NCBI RefSeq assembly: GCF_026241155.1
Contig: NZ_JAPFGP010000020.1
Span: 1 to 64,000 of the forward strand
Source: Paucibacter sp. PLA-PC-4
GTDB taxonomy: Bacteria; Pseudomonadota; Gammaproteobacteria; Burkholderiales; Burkholderiaceae_C
Direction: 5' to 3'
DNA: 64,000 bases
The notes beneath the pieces are model-generated. The model saw only the letters and a list, made by a program, of their open reading frames with translations, was not told the origin of the DNA and searched no databases. Made by a program: the position numbers and the translations under genes. This document shows positions 7,490-15,949 of the stretch, piece after piece. The first letter of the stretch is position 1, and each line of letters begins with the position of its first letter.

Positions 7490-9841
7490 TCATACCGAAG
7501 CCGACCGCTGGACTGGCTGGGCGCTCGGATGCATGTGCAGGTTCGAGCCCTCCCCGGCCGGTGCGGGACGTATGCCAGACAGCGCAGCCAGCACTTGGTC
7601 GCGTGGTCCGTCCAGCACCAGCTTGCCGGCATCCATCACGACTACCCGCGAGACCAGCTCCAGCACCGCAGGCCTGTGCGTCACCACCACGAGGGTGCAC
7701 TCGGGCGCCGCATCTCGCAGCTGGCGCAGAAAAGCCACTTCGGACTGTGCGTCCATGGAACTGGTGGGCTCGTCCATCAGCAACACCTGGGGCTTTGTCA
7801 CCAGGCTGCGTGCCAGTGCCACGAGCTGGCGCTGGCCGCCCGACAACAGGCCGCCCATCTCTCCGACCGGCAGGTCCCAGCCCAGGGGATGGCCGGCGAT
7901 TACGCGGTCCAGACCCGTCAGCCGCGCCACCTCGACCAGGCGCGCCGCATCGATATGAGCCCGGCCCATCAGCACGTTGTCGCGCAAGGTCCCGTGAAAC
8001 AGCCGCGGCTCCTGGGCCACGAAGCCGACCCGGGCGCGGAACTCTGCCGGATCGATCTGGCGCAGATCGATGCCGTCAACCTCCACCATGCCCTCGGTCG
8101 GCTGGTACAGCCCGGCCAGCAGGCGCAGCACGGTGGATTTGCCACTACCGATGCGACCCAGCACCGCCACCCGTTCGCCGGCCTTCAGGCGCAGGTTGAC
8201 GCCCTTGAGAACCTTGGGCGCATTGCCCTCGCCACTCATCGGATAGGCAAAGCCGACATCCTGCAGTCCCATGCTGCCGCTGATGCCGTTGAGCGGCACG
8301 TAGTTGCGATGGGCACTGCGCTCGGTGGGCTTGGCCATCAGCTGGTTCAGCGAAACAAGCGCCGCATGCGCGCCCTGGTAGCGGGCGGCCAGACTCACGA
8401 CACTGCCCAGTGGCGCGATCGCGCGGCCGGCGAACATCACCGCGCCTATAAGCGCGCCAGCGCTGATGCTGCCGGCCTCGATCAGATAGACGCCCCAGAC
8501 CAGCATGACCAGGGTGATCGCCTGCTGCAGGGACGATGAAATATTGCTACTCCAGCTGTGCATGCTGCGGGTGCGCATGCCGGCCTCGGCCGCCACAGCA
8601 TTGCTGGTTTCATAGCGGCGTATGAAGCGCCCCTCGGCACCCGAGGTCTTCAGGTCTTCGAGGCCCTCGATCGCCTCGACCAATGTTCCCTGCAAGTCGG
8701 CCATCTCGGTCATATTGGCCCGCACCGCCCGTCGCATGCGGCCCTGGATGGCCCAGGTCATGCACAGGATCAGCGGAATCGCAATCACCAGCACCCAGCC
8801 CAAAGGCCCGCCGATCACAAACGCCATCGTGACGAACAGGATGATGAAGGGCAGATCCGACACCACCGACATGCTGGCGGAGGCGAAGAAGTCGCGCACC
8901 ACCTCGATCTGCGCAAGGGTATGGGCGTAAGAGCCGGCCGACTCGGGCTTGTGCTCCATGCGCACGCCCAGGGTCTGGCGAAACAGCTTGGATCCGATGA
9001 TCAGATCAGCCTTGCGCCCGGCGATATCGATCAAGTGGGACCGCAGCTGCTTGGCAAAGAGATCGAACAGCAACGCCAGCGTGGCGCCGACAGCCAGGGT
9101 CCACAGGGTCACGAAGCTCTGGTTCGGGATCACCTTGTCGTAGATCACCATGGTCACCAAGCCGGACACCAGCATCAGCACATTGCTGAGCAGGGCAGCC
9201 ACCATGGCCGCACGATAGTAGGGAATGAAGCGTCGCAGCGTGCCCCACAGCCAGTGACTGCCCTCGGCGCGCAGCAGCGGCTCGCCGCGTCCCTGGGCGG
9301 CGCCGGCCTGCGACACCTCGGGCAGGGTGACCAGCAGCACGAAGCCGGTGAACTCGGTTTCCAGCTCGGCCAGCGAGGCGCGGCAGACATTGGCGTCGGC
9401 GCCTGGGAACACCACGTCATAGGTGGCCTGCCCCGCCTCGGAAGCCTCGTGGCGGGCCACCAGCACGCAGGCGTCACCGCCATTGAGCAGTAGCACGGCC
9501 GGCAACAGCAATGGGCTGATGTCGGAGATCTTCTTGCGCGACAGGCCGGCGTTGTAGCCGGCTTCGCGCATCACCCGTAAGGCCTGATCTGGCCCAAGGG
9601 CGCCCTCGGTCGGCATGCCGGCCCGCAAGGACTCGGCAGAGCGGGCCCGGCCGTGGTGCCGGGTCAGCCAGACCAGGGCATGCAGCAGGGGATCGCCGAT
9701 GTCCGGCCCGGCCTCGGCCTCCCAGTCGCGCGGCTCCTCGACCGGCGCGGGCGCAGAGCCGTCCGCCGCCAGGTACAGCCCCGGCGATCCGGGCGGCCTG
9801 CCTGCGCCGTCGAAGAAGGGATCGTGCTTTTTCTGCGTCAC
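7490..9841 (-). CDS. Type I secretion ABC transporter with C39-like domain (LapB/RtxB family)
   Basis: A 783-residue exporter ATPase. Residues about 45-170 form a C39-like domain in which the catalytic cysteine position is not cysteine (DPLLHALVWLTR), so it should bind rather than cleave substrate. About 190-480 is the membrane domain. The nucleotide-binding domain holds Walker A GRIGSGKST (about 565), signature LSGGQRQ (about 668), Walker B VLLMDEPTS (about 687) and H-loop VVTHRP. The start is GTG 9841, overlapping the stop of the GT41 gene by 4 bases (GTGA). The degenerate C39 domain is typical of exporters for RTX- and Bap-like adhesins, matching the repeat protein. Confidence 0.92.
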   Translation of the reverse strand: MTQKKHDPFFDGAGRPPGSPGLYLAADGSAPAPVEEPRDWEAEAGPDIGDPLLHALVWLTRHHGRARSAESLRAGMPTEGALGPDQALRVMREAGYNAGLSRKKISDISPLLLPAVLLLNGGDACVLVARHEASEAGQATYDVVFPGADANVCRASLAELETEFTGFVLLVTLPEVSQAGAAQGRGEPLLRAEGSHWLWGTLRRFIPYYRAAMVAALLSNVLMLVSGLVTMVIYDKVIPNQSFVTLWTLAVGATLALLFDLFAKQLRSHLIDIAGRKADLIIGSKLFRQTLGVRMEHKPESAGSYAHTLAQIEVVRDFFASASMSVVSDLPFIILFVTMAFVIGGPLGWVLVIAIPLILCMTWAIQGRMRRAVRANMTEMADLQGTLVEAIEGLEDLKTSGAEGRFIRRYETSNAVAAEAGMRTRSMHSWSSNISSSLQQAITLVMLVWGVYLIEAGSISAGALIGAVMFAGRAIAPLGSVVSLAARYQGAHAALVSLNQLMAKPTERSAHRNYVPLNGISGSMGLQDVGFAYPMSGEGNAPKVLKGVNLRLKAGERVAVLGRIGSGKSTVLRLLAGLYQPTEGMVEVDGIDLRQIDPAEFRARVGFVAQEPRLFHGTLRDNVLMGRAHIDAARLVEVARLTGLDRVIAGHPLGWDLPVGEMGGLLSGGQRQLVALARSLVTKPQVLLMDEPTSSMDAQSEVAFLRQLRDAAPECTLVVVTHRPAVLELVSRVVVMDAGKLVLDGPRDQVLAALSGIRPAPAGEGSNLHMHPSAQPVQRSASV

Positions 9842-11727
9842 CGCGTTCCTTCAGGCTGGCGCTTGGGCAGCGCCAGGGCTTCGAACTTGTCCTCCAGCTC
9901 GCGCACCATGCCGGGAATATCGAACAGGGTCGAGGCCCGGCCATGCTCGCCCAGATAGCGCTTGTAGGAGGCAGCGCGCGCCGGGTTCTGGCCAATCTGC
10001 ACGGCCCGCTGCTCGTACTCCTGCAGAGAATAGGTGACAAGATCGGGCAATCCCACATGGGTCAGTAGGCTGCCGCACATGCGCGAGATATAGCTGCGCC
10101 CCGAGCGGGTCAGGATGGGCGCGCCCATCCACAGGCAGTCGCTGGCCGTGGTGCCCGCGTTGTAGGGGAAGGTGTCCAGCACCAAGTCGGCGAGCACGAA
10201 GCGCGCCAGGTATTCGGGCGGCGCCACCCGCGGCGCGAAGATCAGTCGTTCGGCCGCAACGCCGTGGGCGGCCGCAGTGGCCAGCATATTCCGCTTGGCC
10301 CATTCGTTGTCGGCCAGCAGCCACAGCACGCTGCCGCTGACCTGCTGCAATATGCGCATCCAGGCCGCGAACATCTCTTCGTTGAACTTGTGATTGTTGT
10401 TGAAGGAGCAGAAGACGAAAGCCTCCTCGGGCAGCTGGTACTGCGCACGGCTGGGCGTCGGGCCCACCTCGCGCTGGCGGTCGCTGACCTGGTAGCAATG
10501 CTCCAGCGTGATTGGGCGCTCGGTGCAGAAGCTCAGGTACTCCGGCGGCATCACGTAGCGGTCGGCGATGATCCAGTCCACGCCCGGCAGCGCCGAGGTG
10601 GCCGGCAGGCCCAGATAGCTTACCTGCACCGGCGCCGGCCGGTAGGCCAGGATGTTGGGGCGGGCCCCGCTGGTCAGGCCTTGCAAATCCACCAGCACGT
10701 CGATACCTTGCTGTGCAATCAGGCGGGCGGCCGCTTCGTCCTCGAGCTCGCCGATACGATGCACCCGGTCCATCGCGTCGAGAATGCGCCGGCGCTGGGC
10801 CGTACCGTCCTCCCGGCTCCAGCAAAAGGCATGGACCTCAACGCGACCGCGGTCATGCAGTTCGAACAGCTCGGGCGTCAATAGACCCACTGCATGCATG
10901 CACAGATCGCCGGACAGATAGCCGATCTTCAGGCGCCCCTGGCGCGGGCTGGCCGCATGCAGATGGTGATAGGGCCGGCCCTTGTACTTCAGCACCTTCT
11001 CCAGCACAAAGCGCTGAGAGGTCATCAGCTGGAGCGCCGGATCGTCGCTGATGCTGAGCATGGCCAGCAGCGAGGTGCTGCACAGCAGCTGGTTGTAGGT
11101 GACCTCGCCGACCGGCTGGTAGACAGGCCATTCGCACTGCTTTTGGCGTATGTGCACATAGTGCTGCATCACATCGCTCTGGTCGGGCTTGAGCGCCAGG
11201 CTGCGCTGCATCCAGGACTGTGACTCGGCAAAGCGCTTTTGCAGCTCCAGCAGCCGGGCCAGATTGTTCATCGCATGCAGGCTCAGCTCCAGCGGATCGC
11301 CGCCGACGCTGTCCAGGCCGTGCGTGCTCTCGGCCACCTCCTGCCAGGCCGCCAGGGCCTCGGAGACACGGCCCAAATGCTCAAGCTGGTGACCCAGATT
11401 CAGGCGCGCCTGGGCGAAATTCGGTTTGAGCGCCAGCGCCTGTCGGTAGAGCTGCTCGGCCTCGGCATGGCGTCGCAGATTGCCCAGCAAGGTGCCACAG
11501 TTGTAGCAGGCGACCGTGCGCAGCGGCGAGTCCGACGCGGCGATCCAGGCCATGTACAGCGCCGCCGCCGCGTCCGCCAGACCCAGGTTCTGCCAGCGTC
11601 CCGCCTCGGCCATCAGCTCCGGCAGGCCGATGGCAGCGGTGCTGGCCTGCGCCATCGCGCGCTGCCAAGCAGCGGCATGGGCGTCGGGTACGGCAAGCGA
11701 TTGGAGGCTGGGCTGAGACATGTCCAT
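9838..11727 (-). CDS. TPR / GT41 (SPINDLY/OGT-like) protein glycosyltransferase
   Basis: A 629-residue protein with TPR repeats in its first about 200 residues (ACYNCGTLLGNLRRHAEAEQL; ALKPNFAQARLNLGHQLEHL). From about 250 a GT41 catalytic region follows with LKIGYLSGDL, IDVLVDLQGLTSGARPNIL, APVQVSYLGLPATS and DTFPYNAGTTASDCLWMGAP, the SPINDLY/O-GlcNAc transferase hallmarks. GT41 enzymes generally glycosylate Ser/Thr (or Asn) of proteins in the cytoplasm. It is the first gene of the operon with the type I exporter and amino-sugar genes, so the exported Ser/Thr-rich repeat protein is the obvious candidate acceptor (inference). Starts at 11727 and 11721 are possible; neither has a clear ribosome binding site. 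Donor sugar unknown. Confidence 0.88.
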   Translation of the reverse strand: MDMSQPSLQSLAVPDAHAAAWQRAMAQASTAAIGLPELMAEAGRWQNLGLADAAAALYMAWIAASDSPLRTVACYNCGTLLGNLRRHAEAEQLYRQALALKPNFAQARLNLGHQLEHLGRVSEALAAWQEVAESTHGLDSVGGDPLELSLHAMNNLARLLELQKRFAESQSWMQRSLALKPDQSDVMQHYVHIRQKQCEWPVYQPVGEVTYNQLLCSTSLLAMLSISDDPALQLMTSQRFVLEKVLKYKGRPYHHLHAASPRQGRLKIGYLSGDLCMHAVGLLTPELFELHDRGRVEVHAFCWSREDGTAQRRRILDAMDRVHRIGELEDEAAARLIAQQGIDVLVDLQGLTSGARPNILAYRPAPVQVSYLGLPATSALPGVDWIIADRYVMPPEYLSFCTERPITLEHCYQVSDRQREVGPTPSRAQYQLPEEAFVFCSFNNNHKFNEEMFAAWMRILQQVSGSVLWLLADNEWAKRNMLATAAAHGVAAERLIFAPRVAPPEYLARFVLADLVLDTFPYNAGTTASDCLWMGAPILTRSGRSYISRMCGSLLTHVGLPDLVTYSLQEYEQRAVQIGQNPARAASYKRYLGEHGRASTLFDIPGMVRELEDKFEALALPKRQPEGTR

Positions 11728-11735
11728 GACAAGAA

Positions 11736-11751
11736 GCCGTCGGTCGACGGC
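11736..11751. promoter_or_regulatory. Inverted repeat just upstream of the GT41 start codon
   Basis: GCCGTCG and CGACGGC form a perfect 7-bp inverted repeat separated by GT. In the GT41 mRNA leader it would sit 8 bases before the ATG, where a Shine-Dalgarno sequence would be expected and is not seen. It could be an operator or a translation-limiting hairpin. Confidence 0.4.
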
Positions 11752-11868
11752 CGTAGAACAGATTGACTTTGATGGTAGGGGCTGACCCGGACACGCAGCC
11801 AGTGATTAGGCGCGCATTTCACCGCCAAATCGCCTCGCCGTCGGCTTTGCGCCGGAAGAAGTCCGGGG

Positions 11869-11995
11869 GGACGGCACATATTCACGGCCATTGAGGCGGA
11901 TCTGGGGCCGCAAAGCCGCTTTTATCGCCGCTTGGAATGCGCCTGGTCTGACCAGAATCTGCATCGTGCCGCCCGGAGGGGGACAGGTGCCGTCC
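11869..11995. repeat. Inverted repeat pair GGACGGCAC / GTGCCGTCC bounding a palindrome-rich spacer
   Basis: The 9-mers at 11869-11877 and 11987-11995 are exact inverted copies about 110 bases apart. Each is preceded by a run of G (GGGGGGACGGCAC; GGGGGACAGGTGCC), resembling REP-like repeats of proteobacteria. The enclosed DNA contains a further palindrome at 11943. This is the whole intergenic region between the type I operon and the + strand gene at 12000. Confidence 0.4.
11943..11955. promoter_or_regulatory. Palindrome CTGGTCTGACCAG, possible FadR-subfamily GntR operator
   Basis: A perfect 6-bp inverted repeat around a central T. The core TGGT-N3-ACCA is the half-site arrangement of FadR-subfamily GntR regulators (PdhR, LldR, GlcC type). 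It lies between the divergent GT41 operon and the gene at 12000. No regulator of this subfamily is encoded in the window. Confidence 0.35.
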
Positions 11996-11999
11996 GCTG

Positions 12000-12476
12000 A
12001 TGAAAACAAGACAAGCCATGCTGAACAAGCTCTTACCGCGTTGGAAGCAGTCCAGGTCCAGAACGTCCCAGCCGCCATCCGAGCCCAGCACCGTCCGTGG
12101 CGCGGCCATCCATCCGCCCGGCCAGCGTCCCGACGACTCGCTGCTGCAAAGCCTGCTGCGCTGGCTGCCGCGCGAAGCCGAGCCCTGGGGTGACACGCCG
12201 GCCCAGGCGCGGGCACGCTGCGCGCAGTTGCTGCCGCAACTGCGCGCCGATTTCGAGGCCTCGCTGTGCGATGTTCCGGCTGCCGATGAGTTGCGGCGAA
12301 GCATCAAGCGCGGCCGCAGCCTCGACGATTTCTGGCATCTGCGCGGCTGGCTCTATACCGAGGTGGCCCGCGCACTGAGCCAGCGCGAGGCCGAGCTGCG
12401 GCTGGCCCATATCAACCGCCATTTCACCGATCCACTGGACGCCTTCTTTTTCAGCGGCCCGAACCGGCGGCAGTGA
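12000..12476 (+). CDS. Conserved-looking hypothetical protein
   Basis: 158 residues, basic N-terminus rich in Arg/Ser/Pro (to about residue 45) followed by a predicted helical domain with many Leu, Arg and Trp (LLQSLLRWLPREAEPW; RSLDDFWHLRGWLYTEVAR; LSQREAELRLAHINRHF). No signal peptide or membrane segment. I recognise no family. Codon use is typical of the surrounding genes, which supports it being real. ATG 12018 (MLNKLLPRW) is an alternative start. It converges on the DUF1993 gene with 13 bases between. Confidence 0.6.
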   Translation: MKTRQAMLNKLLPRWKQSRSRTSQPPSEPSTVRGAAIHPPGQRPDDSLLQSLLRWLPREAEPWGDTPAQARARCAQLLPQLRADFEASLCDVPAADELRRSIKRGRSLDDFWHLRGWLYTEVARALSQREAELRLAHINRHFTDPLDAFFFSGPNRRQ

Positions 12477-12489
12477 GGGCGGCGCAGGT

Positions 12490-12996
12490 TCAGCGGCCCA
12501 GATAGTCCATCTTGCCCAGGCTGACTCCGGCATGGCGAAGCAGCGCGTAAGTGGTGGTCAGGTGAAAGTAGAAGTTGGGCAGAGCGAAGTGGCGCAGATA
12601 GTCCTCACCATTAAAGCGGTGCGGCTCGCCGGCGCGAGTCGGGATCTCGATCGCGCGATCCTCGCTGCCGTCCACCAAGGCTGCCGGCACCGAATTCACA
12701 TAGTCCATCGTCTTGCGGATGCGCTCAATCAGCTCGTCCAGCGTCGCTTCAGTGTCCTCCCACTTGGGTGCCTGCTGGCCTGATAGGCGAGCAATGCAGC
12801 CCTTCGCGGCATCACTTGCGATCTGGATCTGGCGCGGCAGCGGCAGCATGTCCGGTGCCAGGCGCAAAGTCATGTAGACGCTGGTGTCGAACTTTTTGGC
12901 CTCAGCATGGGCTTTGGCGGTGTCCAGCCAGTTCAGCGCATTGCCAAACATGCGGATAAAGACCGGCGCGCTGGCCGAGTGCATCGAAATCGTCAT
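12490..12996 (-). CDS. DUF1993 family protein
   Basis: 168 residues matching the DUF1993 pattern: VFIRMFGNALNWLDTAKAHA near the N-terminus, then LAPDMLPLPRQIQIASDAAKG and a C-terminal PNFYFHLTTTYALLRHAGVSLGK cut to its core HLTTTYALLRHAGV. The family is predicted to adopt a DinB-like four-helix fold of unknown function. The start ATG has GGAG 6 bases upstream. It diverges from the dehydrogenase gene. Confidence 0.8.
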   Translation of the reverse strand: MTISMHSASAPVFIRMFGNALNWLDTAKAHAEAKKFDTSVYMTLRLAPDMLPLPRQIQIASDAAKGCIARLSGQQAPKWEDTEATLDELIERIRKTMDYVNSVPAALVDGSEDRAIEIPTRAGEPHRFNGEDYLRHFALPNFYFHLTTTYALLRHAGVSLGKMDYLGR

Positions 12997-13103
12997 GGGT
13001 GTCTCCGTGTGTCAAGGGTGGCGCGATCGTAACGATTTGGCTCATTCGCTGCAGAGCGGTCAGAGATGCCCGCAAGCCAGGGCAAAATGGCAAGCAGCAC
13101 ACC

Positions 13104-14111
13104 ATGAATATCATCATCCTCGACGACTACCAGGACGCGGTGCGCAAGCTGCGCTGCGCCGCCAAGCTGGACCCGCTGAACGCCAAGGTCTTCACCAACA
13201 CCGTCAAGGGCATTGGCCAGCTGTCGATACGGCTGCGCGATGCCGAGGTCCTGGTGCTGATACGCGAGCGCACTCATTTCCCCCGCCAGCTGCTTGAGAA
13301 ACTGCCCAAGCTCAAGCTGATCGCGCAAACCGGCCGGGTCGGCAGCCATATCGACGTCGAGGCCTGCACCCGGCTGGGCATCGCGGTGGCTGAGGGCGTG
13401 GGCTCTCCTGTCGCGCCAGCCGAACTAACCTGGGCGCTGATCATGGCCTCGATGCGGCGGCTGCCGCAGTACATTGGCAATCTCAAGCATGGGGCCTGGC
13501 AGCAGTCCGGGCTTAAGAGCGGGTCGATGCCGCCGAACTTCGCGCTGGGCATGGTGCTGCGCGGCAAGACGCTGGGCATCTGGGGCTACGGCAAGATCGG
13601 CCAGCTGCTGGCCGGCTACGGCCGCGCCTTCGGCATGCAGGTGCAGGTTTGGGGCAGCGAGGCTTCGCGGGCCAAGGCGGTGGCCGACGGCTATCTGGCA
13701 GCCGAAAGTAGAGCCAACTTTTTCGAGAGCAGCGACGTACTGAGCCTGCATTTGCGTCTGTCGGACACCACCCGCGGACTGGTCACGCCCGAGGATCTGG
13801 CACGAATGAAGCCGACCGCCCTGCTAGTCAACACCTCACGTGCCGAGCTGGTGGCCGATGGCGCGCTGGTCTCGGCACTGAACCGCGGCCGGCCCGGCAT
13901 GGCGGCAATCGACGTGTTTGAGAGCGAACCGCCTCTGCAGGGCCACCCCTTGATGCGGCTGGAGAACGCGGTCTGTACACCCCATATCGGCTATGTCGAG
14001 CAGGACAGCTACGAGATGTACTTCGATGCCGCCTTCGACAACGTGCTGAACTTTCTCAAGGGCAGCCCCAGCAATCTCGTCAACCCGGACGCACTGAAAG
14101 TCAAGCGGTGA
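13104..14111 (+). CDS. D-2-hydroxyacid dehydrogenase family protein
   Basis: 335 residues of the D-isomer-specific 2-hydroxyacid dehydrogenase family (SerA/LdhA fold), NAD(P)-dependent reduction of 2-oxoacids. The Rossmann motif LGIWGYGKIGQLLAGYG is at about residues 155-170. The catalytic arginine lies in LLVNTSRAELV, the catalytic glutamate in DVFESEPP and the histidine in CTPHIGYVEQ. The frame is open back to 12999, but the family N-terminus (MNIIILDDYQD) starts at 13104. Substrate not predictable; phosphoglycerate dehydrogenase-like is only a fold statement. Confidence 0.88.
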   Translation: MNIIILDDYQDAVRKLRCAAKLDPLNAKVFTNTVKGIGQLSIRLRDAEVLVLIRERTHFPRQLLEKLPKLKLIAQTGRVGSHIDVEACTRLGIAVAEGVGSPVAPAELTWALIMASMRRLPQYIGNLKHGAWQQSGLKSGSMPPNFALGMVLRGKTLGIWGYGKIGQLLAGYGRAFGMQVQVWGSEASRAKAVADGYLAAESRANFFESSDVLSLHLRLSDTTRGLVTPEDLARMKPTALLVNTSRAELVADGALVSALNRGRPGMAAIDVFESEPPLQGHPLMRLENAVCTPHIGYVEQDSYEMYFDAAFDNVLNFLKGSPSNLVNPDALKVKR

Positions 14112-14121
14112 GGTTCAGGTG

Positions 14122-14703
14122 ATGAGTGGCACGGCGCGGCCCGCTTCGCTGAGCATGCTGTTCTGGGCCTTTAACCGCCTGGCACTGCAGGGCTTCGGCG
14201 GTGTGCTGGCGGTGGCGCAGCGCGAGCTGGTCGAGCGCCTGGGCTGGCTCAGCCGCCAGGACTTCGTCGAGATGCTGTCCATCGCCCAGGTGCTGCCCGG
14301 GCCCAATGTGGTCAATCTCTCACTGATGATAGGCGACCGCTTCTTCGGCATCCGCGGCGCGCTGACGGCGCTGGCCGGCATGCTGCTCTTCCCCTCGGTC
14401 ATCGTGCTGGGCCTGGCCTCAATCTCCGACGCGCTGCTGCAGCTCCAGACCATGGCCGGCGCGTTGCGCGGCATGGGCGCGGTGGCGGCCGGCCTGATCA
14501 TCGCTACCGGGCTGAAGCTGCTGCCCTCGCTAAAGCGCAATCCGGTCGGGCGCGCCTGGGCCCTGTTGCTGGCACTAGCCGCCTTTGGCGCCATTGCGCT
14601 GGCTCGCACCCCGCTGTTCTGGGTGGTGCTGGGCCTGGGCGGCATCGGCATGCTCCTGGCCTGGCGGCGGCTGTCGCGGGACGATGGGGATGAACGGGCA
14701 TGA
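14122..14703 (+). CDS. chrA: Chromate transporter ChrA, N-terminal half-size subunit
   Basis: 193 residues with about six hydrophobic segments. LALQGFGGVLAVAQRELVERLGWLS and AQVLPGPNVVNLSLMIG carry the CHR-domain hallmarks (FGG; LPGP). Single-domain (short-chain) CHR proteins are encoded as adjacent pairs that together equal one long ChrA; the second member follows with a 4-base overlap. They are inner-membrane exporters of chromate, though sulfate or other oxyanions are possible. GTG 14119 is an alternative start directly before this ATG. The gene follows the dehydrogenase by 10 bases. Confidence 0.85.
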   Translation: MSGTARPASLSMLFWAFNRLALQGFGGVLAVAQRELVERLGWLSRQDFVEMLSIAQVLPGPNVVNLSLMIGDRFFGIRGALTALAGMLLFPSVIVLGLASISDALLQLQTMAGALRGMGAVAAGLIIATGLKLLPSLKRNPVGRAWALLLALAAFGAIALARTPLFWVVLGLGGIGMLLAWRRLSRDDGDERA

Positions 14704-15248
14704 ACGAGCTGAGCCTGGCCCAGTTCGGTGGCTTGTTCCTGCATTTCTTGATGCTCTCGCTGCTATCCATCGGCGGTGCGATCACAGCCGCGCCGGAGAT
14801 GCATCGCTATCTTGTAGGCCAGCAGGGGTGGTTGACTGATACCCAGTTCACCAGCTCGATCGCACTGGCCCAGGCCGCGCCGGGGCCCAACATCCTGTTT
14901 GTTGCGGTGCTTGGCTGGAATGTGGCTGGCCCGCTGGGCGCGCTGGCAACGATGGCAGGAATCATGCTGCCCTCCACCACCCTGGTGCTGGCCGCCACCC
15001 GCTGGGCCCGCGAGCATAAGCAGACGGTAGGCGTGCGGGCCTTCACTGCCGGCATGGCACCGCTGACCCTGGGCCTCTTGATCGCCACCGGCTGGCTGCT
15101 AGCCGTACCCTACGTGCGCGATCCCGAGCACCGCCTGGCCACGCTGGCCGTCATCGCGCTGACCGTGCTGCTGACCGTCAAGACCCGCATCAGCCTGGTT
15201 TGGCTGGTGCTGGGCGGCGGGGTGCTGGGGGCGATGGGGATCGTCTGA
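14700..15248 (+). CDS. chrA: Chromate transporter ChrA, C-terminal half-size subunit
   Basis: 182 residues, second short-chain CHR protein. LMLSLLSIGGAITAAPEMHRYLV and ALAQAAPGPNILFVAVLGW are the equivalents of the FGG and PGP motifs in its partner. It has about six membrane segments of presumably opposite topology, as in known pairs. It starts within the last codons of the first half (ATGA, 14700-14703), implying coupled translation. It converges on upp. Confidence 0.85.
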   Translation: MNELSLAQFGGLFLHFLMLSLLSIGGAITAAPEMHRYLVGQQGWLTDTQFTSSIALAQAAPGPNILFVAVLGWNVAGPLGALATMAGIMLPSTTLVLAATRWAREHKQTVGVRAFTAGMAPLTLGLLIATGWLLAVPYVRDPEHRLATLAVIALTVLLTVKTRISLVWLVLGGGVLGAMGIV

Positions 15249-15287
15249 TCCTTAGCTTTGGAGAAGGCCGGAAGCCGCACTGGGACT

Positions 15288-15920
15288 TTAGGCCTCTTTA
15301 GTGCCGAATATCTTGTCACCCGCATCACCCAGTCCCGGGATGATGTAGCCCTGCTCGTTCAGATGGCTGTCGATCGCGGCGGTCCAGCAGCGCACATCGG
15401 GGTGGGCCTTGGTTAGCGCGGCAATGCCCTCGGGCGCGGCCACCAGCACCAGGGCGCGGATGTCCTTGGCGCCACGGCGCTTGAGCAGGTCGATAGTCGC
15501 GATCATCGAGCCGGCGGTGGCCAGCATAGGATCGACGATCAGCGCAGTTCGCTCGTCGAGCTGGCCGACGAACTTCTCGAAGTAGTGCACCGGCTGCAGC
15601 GTCTCATGGTCGCGGGCCAGTCCCACAACGCTGATCTTGGCATTTGGAATCATGTCCAGCACGCCGTCCAGCATGCCCAGGCCGGCCCGCAGAATCGGCA
15701 CCACGGTGACCTTGCGGCCCGCAATCTGGTCGATCTCGACCGGGCCGCACCAGCCTTCAATTGTGGTTTTCTCCAGCGGGAAATCAGCCGTAGCCTCATA
15801 GGCCAAGAGGCGCGCGACCTCGCCGGTCAGCTCGCGGAACTTCTTGGTCGAGGTGTCACCCTCGCGCATCAGCCCAATCTTATGTTTGATCAGGGGGTGG
15901 TGGACTTCGATGACGGACAT
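15288..15920 (-). CDS. upp: Uracil phosphoribosyltransferase
   Basis: 210 residues, the usual size for Upp, which makes UMP from uracil and PRPP in pyrimidine salvage. The N-terminus [17 protein letters not shown], the PRPP-binding loop [14 protein letters not shown] (about residues 127-140) and the uracil-binding end [17 protein letters not shown] are all present. It appears complete. The gene lies 29 bases downstream of rlmB on the same strand. Confidence 0.95.
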   Translation of the reverse strand: MSVIEVHHPLIKHKIGLMREGDTSTKKFRELTGEVARLLAYEATADFPLEKTTIEGWCGPVEIDQIAGRKVTVVPILRAGLGMLDGVLDMIPNAKISVVGLARDHETLQPVHYFEKFVGQLDERTALIVDPMLATAGSMIATIDLLKRRGAKDIRALVLVAAPEGIAALTKAHPDVRCWTAAIDSHLNEQGYIIPGLGDAGDKIFGTKEA

Positions 15921-15949
15921 GGCGCTGGTTCTTTCGTTGAATGTCGCGA

